Shown: positions 6,103-8,306 of the stretch, one piece after another
How positions within the stretch are numbered: the first letter of the stretch is position 1
How the letters are laid out: every line of letters starts with the position of its first letter
The notes under the pieces: model-generated
Seen by the model: the letters and a program-made list of their open reading frames with translations, nothing else
What the model was told of the DNA's origin: nothing
Database searches by the model: none
Assembly: GCA_000434835.1 (NCBI GenBank)
Contig: FR881476.1
Location: 1 to 8,306, forward strand
Reading direction: 5' to 3'
DNA from: Clostridium sp. CAG:594
GTDB lineage: Bacteria; Bacillota_I; Bacilli_A; RF39; UBA660
Length of the DNA stretch: 8,306 nt
Translations under genes and position numbers: made by a program

Positions 6103-7354
6103 ATTTACTACTTGATGCAGTAGTTGTAGTAGTTGTCGTTGTTGCATTTTTAATATAACTATTATAATCATTTTTTACTGTCTTATCTTTAATTTTAATG
6201 TTATATTTTTTTCTTAATGCAATCATAGCTTTAGCACTTATTGTACTATCATTATCTTTCTTTTCATCAACTAGTTTTTCTTTAATTGAATCTTTCGATT
6301 TTTTGTAACTTGGTTTATCTTTTTGACCAGTTTTCATAATAATGTGATATCCATAACTTGTTTCTACTGGAGTAGTAGTATATTCGTTAACGTTAAGCTT
6401 GTAAGCAGCAGTTTCAAATGCTTCTTCCATTTCACCTGTGTTAAAGTATCCTAAATCTCCACCTTTACTTTTAGTTTGATCATCATCAGAATATTTTTTT
6501 GCAAGCTTATCAAAGTCTTCACCCTTTTTTAGCTTAGCAATAATTTCTTCTGCTTTTTTCTTAGCTTCTTCTTTTTTAGCTTTCTTTTCTTCATCAGTTG
6601 CAGAATCATCAGTTTTTGTTGATATTAAAATATGTTTAGCAGAAATATCACCAACTATTTTTTCATCATAGTATTTTTTCATTTCTTTTTCTGTTAAAGT
6701 TTCTTTAATATAATCTTCGGTAACTGAAGTTAATTTACTATTTTTAATTAATAATTCCTTTAACTGTGCATCATCACTAATACCATTATATTGTAAGAAT
6801 TGTTCGTATTTATCACCATATGTTTTCTTATAATTTTCAATGGTACTTTTTGCAGATTCTTTCATTTCGTCAGTTGTTTTATATTCTTTATTTAGAATGT
6901 ATTCATCGATTAAGTTAATTGCAACTTGCTCACCACTTTGATTTTTAAGTTCTTTATATAGTTCGTTTGCTGTTACTGTTTTACCATCAATTTGAACAAC
7001 TATATCATCACCATTTTTAGTCTTGGTATTTTTTGTACTTACACCAATTAATACTATTAATAGTATGGCAATTATAATTACACCACCAACTATTATTTGT
7101 TCTAAAGTTAAGTTATTAAACCATCTTTTAAACTTTGAATCCTTTTTTTCTTTTTTTATTTTTGCTTCGTAAGTATCAACTACTTTAGGTGTTTTAACTT
7201 CTTTTTTTACAGTTTCTTTTTTAGCAGGAGCTTTTTTTGCATTTTTAACTGTTTTTTTAGTTTCATTCTTTTTTACTTGAGTGCTTTTTTGTGCAGTTTT
7301 AGAGCTCTTACTAACAGTAGTTTTTTTGCCTGAAGCGTTTTTCTTTTCTGCCAT
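6101..7354 (-). CDS. prsA: PrsA-like membrane-anchored peptidyl-prolyl isomerase (parvulin/PpiC)
   Basis: This is an extracytoplasmic foldase that assists folding of secreted proteins after translocation. The 417 residues fall into clear parts. A Lys/Thr/Ala/Ser-rich tail occupies 1-80. One membrane helix follows at about 87-107 (IIVGGVIIIAILLIVLIGV). A SurA-N-like helical region covers about 118-235. The parvulin domain covers about 238-342: SAKHILIST (238-246) with the active-site-type His241, GGDLGYF (298-304), EEAFETAAYKL (310-320) and SYGYHII (333-339) with His337. The charged C-terminal segment ends in eight consecutive Thr and ASSSK. Classical PrsA is a lipoprotein; here there is no lipobox and the protein should be an N-in, C-out anchored form. 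The start is set by AGGAGG 11 bases upstream. Other parvulin-type foldases cannot be excluded as the closest relative. Confidence 0.9.
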   Translation of the reverse strand: MAEKKNASGKKTTVSKSSKTAQKSTQVKKNETKKTVKNAKKAPAKKETVKKEVKTPKVVDTYEAKIKKEKKDSKFKRWFNNLTLEQIIVGGVIIIAILLIVLIGVSTKNTKTKNGDDIVVQIDGKTVTANELYKELKNQSGEQVAINLIDEYILNKEYKTTDEMKESAKSTIENYKKTYGDKYEQFLQYNGISDDAQLKELLIKNSKLTSVTEDYIKETLTEKEMKKYYDEKIVGDISAKHILISTKTDDSATDEEKKAKKEEAKKKAEEIIAKLKKGEDFDKLAKKYSDDDQTKSKGGDLGYFNTGEMEEAFETAAYKLNVNEYTTTPVETSYGYHIIMKTGQKDKPSYKKSKDSIKEKLVDEKKDNDSTISAKAMIALRKKYNIKIKDKTVKNDYNSYIKNATTTTTTTTASSSK

Positions 7355-7387
7355 TATTTAATCTTCCTCCTATCAATGTACTTATAT

Positions 7388-7426
7388 ATCATAACAAATT
7401 ATATGCTAAAACACAACTTTTTTAAA
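7388..7426 (-). promoter_or_regulatory. Promoter of the PrsA-like gene (two overlapping candidates)
   Basis: Read on the minus strand, TTTAAA (7426-7421), 17 bases and TATAAT (7403-7398) make one candidate. An extended -10, TGTTATGAT (7396-7388), makes a second, nearer one. Both are consistent with a leader of roughly 27-37 bases before the ATG at 7354. They lie back to back with the YjcZ promoter region. Confidence 0.55.
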
Positions 7427-7436
7427 GAAAGATAAT

Positions 7437-7465
7437 CACACATTTTATACTATTACCATAAAATA
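7437..7465 (+). promoter_or_regulatory. Sigma-K-like promoter of the YjcZ-like pair
   Basis: CACA at 7437-7440, 16 bases, then CATAAAATA at 7457-7465 matches the B. subtilis sigma-K consensus (mACm, about 16 bases, CATANNNTA) at every fixed position. Sigma-K directs late mother-cell sporulation genes, which suits YjcZ-family genes. No comparably good vegetative promoter is seen on this strand in the gap. The motif is AT-rich and degenerate, so chance is possible. Confidence 0.55.
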
Positions 7466-7495
7466 CTTTGAAAAGACAAAAAGGAGGAATGAAAT

Positions 7496-7579
7496 ATGGG
7501 AAACAATTATGCATCCGGAGCTGGAATTATATTAGTATTATTCATCTTATTAGTAATCATCATAGGTGCTTACGTTTAG
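7496..7579 (+). CDS. YjcZ-family tiny sporulation-associated membrane peptide
   Basis: This is a 27-residue peptide. The N-terminal MGNNYASGAG is followed by one hydrophobic helix from about 11 to 26 (IILVLFILLVIIIGAYV). The form SG-x-G-(hydrophobic)-VLFILLVII-x-GA is that of the YjcZ family, very small Gly-rich single-helix proteins annotated as sporulation proteins in Bacilli, whose molecular role is not well defined. A textbook AAGGAGG at 7481-7487 with eight-base spacing selects this ATG. An out-of-frame ATG at 7489 lies one base from the ribosome site and is too close to be used. It is the first gene of a pair, 23 bases before the second, below a sigma-K-like promoter. Confidence 0.8.
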   Translation: MGNNYASGAGIILVLFILLVIIIGAYV

Positions 7580-7602
7580 TATAAAAAAAGGAGGTTTAAA
7601 CT

Positions 7603-7737
7603 ATGGCATGTTGCGGAAATTCAACTACAACTAACACTTGCAACCCATGTGGTGGGGCAAGAAAAGGAAGTGGATTCTTATTAGTAATAGTACTTTATAT
7701 TCTACTTGCTATAATAGTTGGTTCGTTTGTATGCTAA
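7603..7737 (+). CDS. YjcZ-like membrane peptide with Cys-rich N-terminus
   Basis: This 44-residue peptide ends in the same kind of helix as its neighbour: GSGFLLVIVLYILLAIIVGSF at about 22-42, closely matching the YjcZ pattern. Unlike classical YjcZ members it has a cysteine-bearing head, with C3-C4, the CNPC motif at 13-16, and a final C44. The basic ARK at 19-21 just before the helix suggests that the head stays on the cytoplasmic side of whichever membrane it enters. Disulfide linkage or metal binding by the head is possible but unproven. GGAGG at 7590-7594 gives a suitable start. It is the second gene of a two-gene unit that ends at the adjacent terminator. It probably arose by duplication of a YjcZ ancestor, though the head has no counterpart in the first peptide. 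Confidence 0.78.
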   Translation: MACCGNSTTTNTCNPCGGARKGSGFLLVIVLYILLAIIVGSFVC

Positions 7738-7764
7738 AGGAAGCTTTTAAAAGCTTCTTTTTTC
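7737..7764 (+). terminator. Rho-independent terminator of the YjcZ-like pair
   Basis: GAAGCTTTTAAAAGCTTC (7740-7757) is a perfect 18-base palindrome, extended by outer A-T and G·U pairs, followed by six T residues. It begins on the stop codon of the second peptide gene. Confidence 0.88.
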
Positions 7765-7769
7765 TTTTA

Positions 7770-7798
7770 TTGTTAATTTTGTAAAAATAGGATAGAAT
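7770..7798 (+). promoter_or_regulatory. Vegetative promoter of the final gene
   Basis: TTGTTA at 7770-7775 and TAGAAT at 7793-7798 are 17 bases apart, a good sigma-A type pair. The predicted start is near 7805, with a leader of about 26 bases. Confidence 0.7.
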
Positions 7799-7816
7799 AA
7801 AGGTATAAACGGGTGG

Positions 7817-7823
7817 AGGTGAT
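7817..7823 (+). promoter_or_regulatory. Shine-Dalgarno site of the final gene
   Basis: AGGTGAT lies seven bases before the ATG at 7831. As at ffh and rpoZ, an in-frame GTG (7819) is embedded in the site; starting there would add four residues and is unlikely. Confidence 0.65.
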
Positions 7824-7830
7824 ACTTTCC

Positions 7831-8306
7831 ATGTTAACTATTAAAATTGGTAATAAAAAAATAAAATTATTAAATTGGATTATATTTATATTATTTCTAA
7901 TATTTATAATATACGTTATTGGAAGTCTTATATTTTTACTTCCTATATTTAAAACTACTTATGAAGATAAAATAACCACTAGTAATTATTCAATTGATGC
8001 TAAAACAACTTATAAAAAGAAATTTTTATCATGTATAACAAAAGAGGAGTATTCTTTAAATTCTAAAGATAAATTAATAAAGGAGAATTTAAAAGAAGAA
8101 TTAATAAATGAAGGATTTAAAGATAAGGAAAAAATATTAATTAGAAAATCTAAGACATTTGGATTTTGTAATAAAAATATAAAAAAACATAAAAAAAGTA
8201 ATGTAACTTATAAATTAAATGGTAAAGATAAAATAAAACTAAGATTTGGTGACGATTATAAGGAAGAGTATGTATCATTTTCTATTAATAATAAAAAGAA
8301 TAATAA
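7831..8306 (+). CDS. Membrane-anchored surface protein, N-terminal part (3' end outside window)
   Basis: The frame stays open to the last base, so only the first 158 residues are seen. Residues 1-12 are short and basic. Residues 13-40 form one long hydrophobic helix (LLNWIIFIIFLIFIIYVIG and on). The rest is Lys-rich and polar, so the predicted topology is N-in with the bulk outside. Two cysteines, C68 and C113, could pair outside the cell. From about 124, NVTYKLNGKDKIKLRFGDDYK resembles the start of DUF5011-type bacterial Ig-like domains (Y-x-L-x-G-x-D-x-I-x-L-x-x-G-x-x-Y). Such domains often precede catalytic wall-active domains in surface proteins, but none is visible here. The function therefore remains open. 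Confidence 0.75.
   Translation, partial: MLTIKIGNKKIKLLNWIIFILFLIFIIYVIGSLIFLLPIFKTTYEDKITTSNYSIDAKTTYKKKFLSCITKEEYSLNSKDKLIKENLKEELINEGFKDKEKILIRKSKTFGFCNKNIKKHKKSNVTYKLNGKDKIKLRFGDDYKEEYVSFSINNKKNN

Noticed and set aside
6103..6150. Triplet repeat encoding eight Thr at the end of the PrsA-like gene as a phase-variable repeat
   Set aside because: The codons are mixed (ACT, ACA, ACG), so it is not a pure DNA repeat prone to slippage.
7355..7495. Riboswitch or small RNA in the longest intergenic gap
   Set aside because: The 141 bases contain promoters for both flanking genes and ribosome sites but no stable GC-containing stem or recognisable RNA motif.
7489..7584. 31-codon frame starting at the ATG of 7489, overlapping the first YjcZ-like gene
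   Set aside because: That ATG is one base from the Shine-Dalgarno core, too close for initiation, and its product has no sensible composition; the 7496 start gives a family match.

Overview
The window comes from a very AT-rich Bacillota genome. It looks most like a gut-type Bacilli lineage with compact genes and short intergenic gaps. Three things point this way: the ftsY-ylxM-ffh signal-recognition cluster; Gram-positive Shine-Dalgarno sites of the AGGAGG and AGGTGAT types; and the proteins RecX, RpoZ and PrsA with low-GC codon use. Standard stop usage fits: the twelve visible stops are nine TAA, three TAG and no TGA, and the Trp codons I checked are TGG. The genus cannot be named from this sequence alone. 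Three small genes (one CotD-like, two YjcZ-like) belong to families known from spore formers.

Layout. Positions 1-2204 hold one tight co-directional unit: the tail of an unrecognised protein, then ftsY (SRP receptor) and ylxM (an HTH protein of the SRP cluster), with gaps of only 1-2 bases. At 2218 a strong extended -10 promoter drives a 73-residue single-pass membrane protein, which ends at a hairpin terminator. ffh (SRP GTPase) follows at 2550. It is followed not by rpsP, as is usual, but by a Cys/His-rich CotD-like gene (3929-4201) with its own terminator. Next come an unrecognised cytosolic 235-residue protein (4299-5006), then rpoZ (RNA polymerase omega) and recX (RecA modulator), probably co-transcribed.

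recX converges with a PrsA-type foldase gene on the minus strand (6101-7354). The two genes share one bidirectional terminator. Upstream of prsA, diverging from it, a promoter with a good match to the sigma-K consensus of spore formers precedes two tiny YjcZ-like membrane peptides (27 and 44 residues) that end at a perfect-palindrome terminator. The window closes with the 5' part of a membrane-anchored surface protein of uncertain function.

Function. FtsY and Ffh deliver nascent membrane and secreted proteins to the translocon. PrsA helps fold exported proteins outside the membrane. The CotD and YjcZ families suggest a mother-cell sporulation programme, or a relic of one. I see no mobile element, CRISPR array, tRNA, rRNA, phage remnant or defence system. 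No intergenic gap exceeds 150 bases. The most unusual content is the set of unrecognised genes inserted around normally conserved clusters, and the two lysine-tailed membrane proteins.
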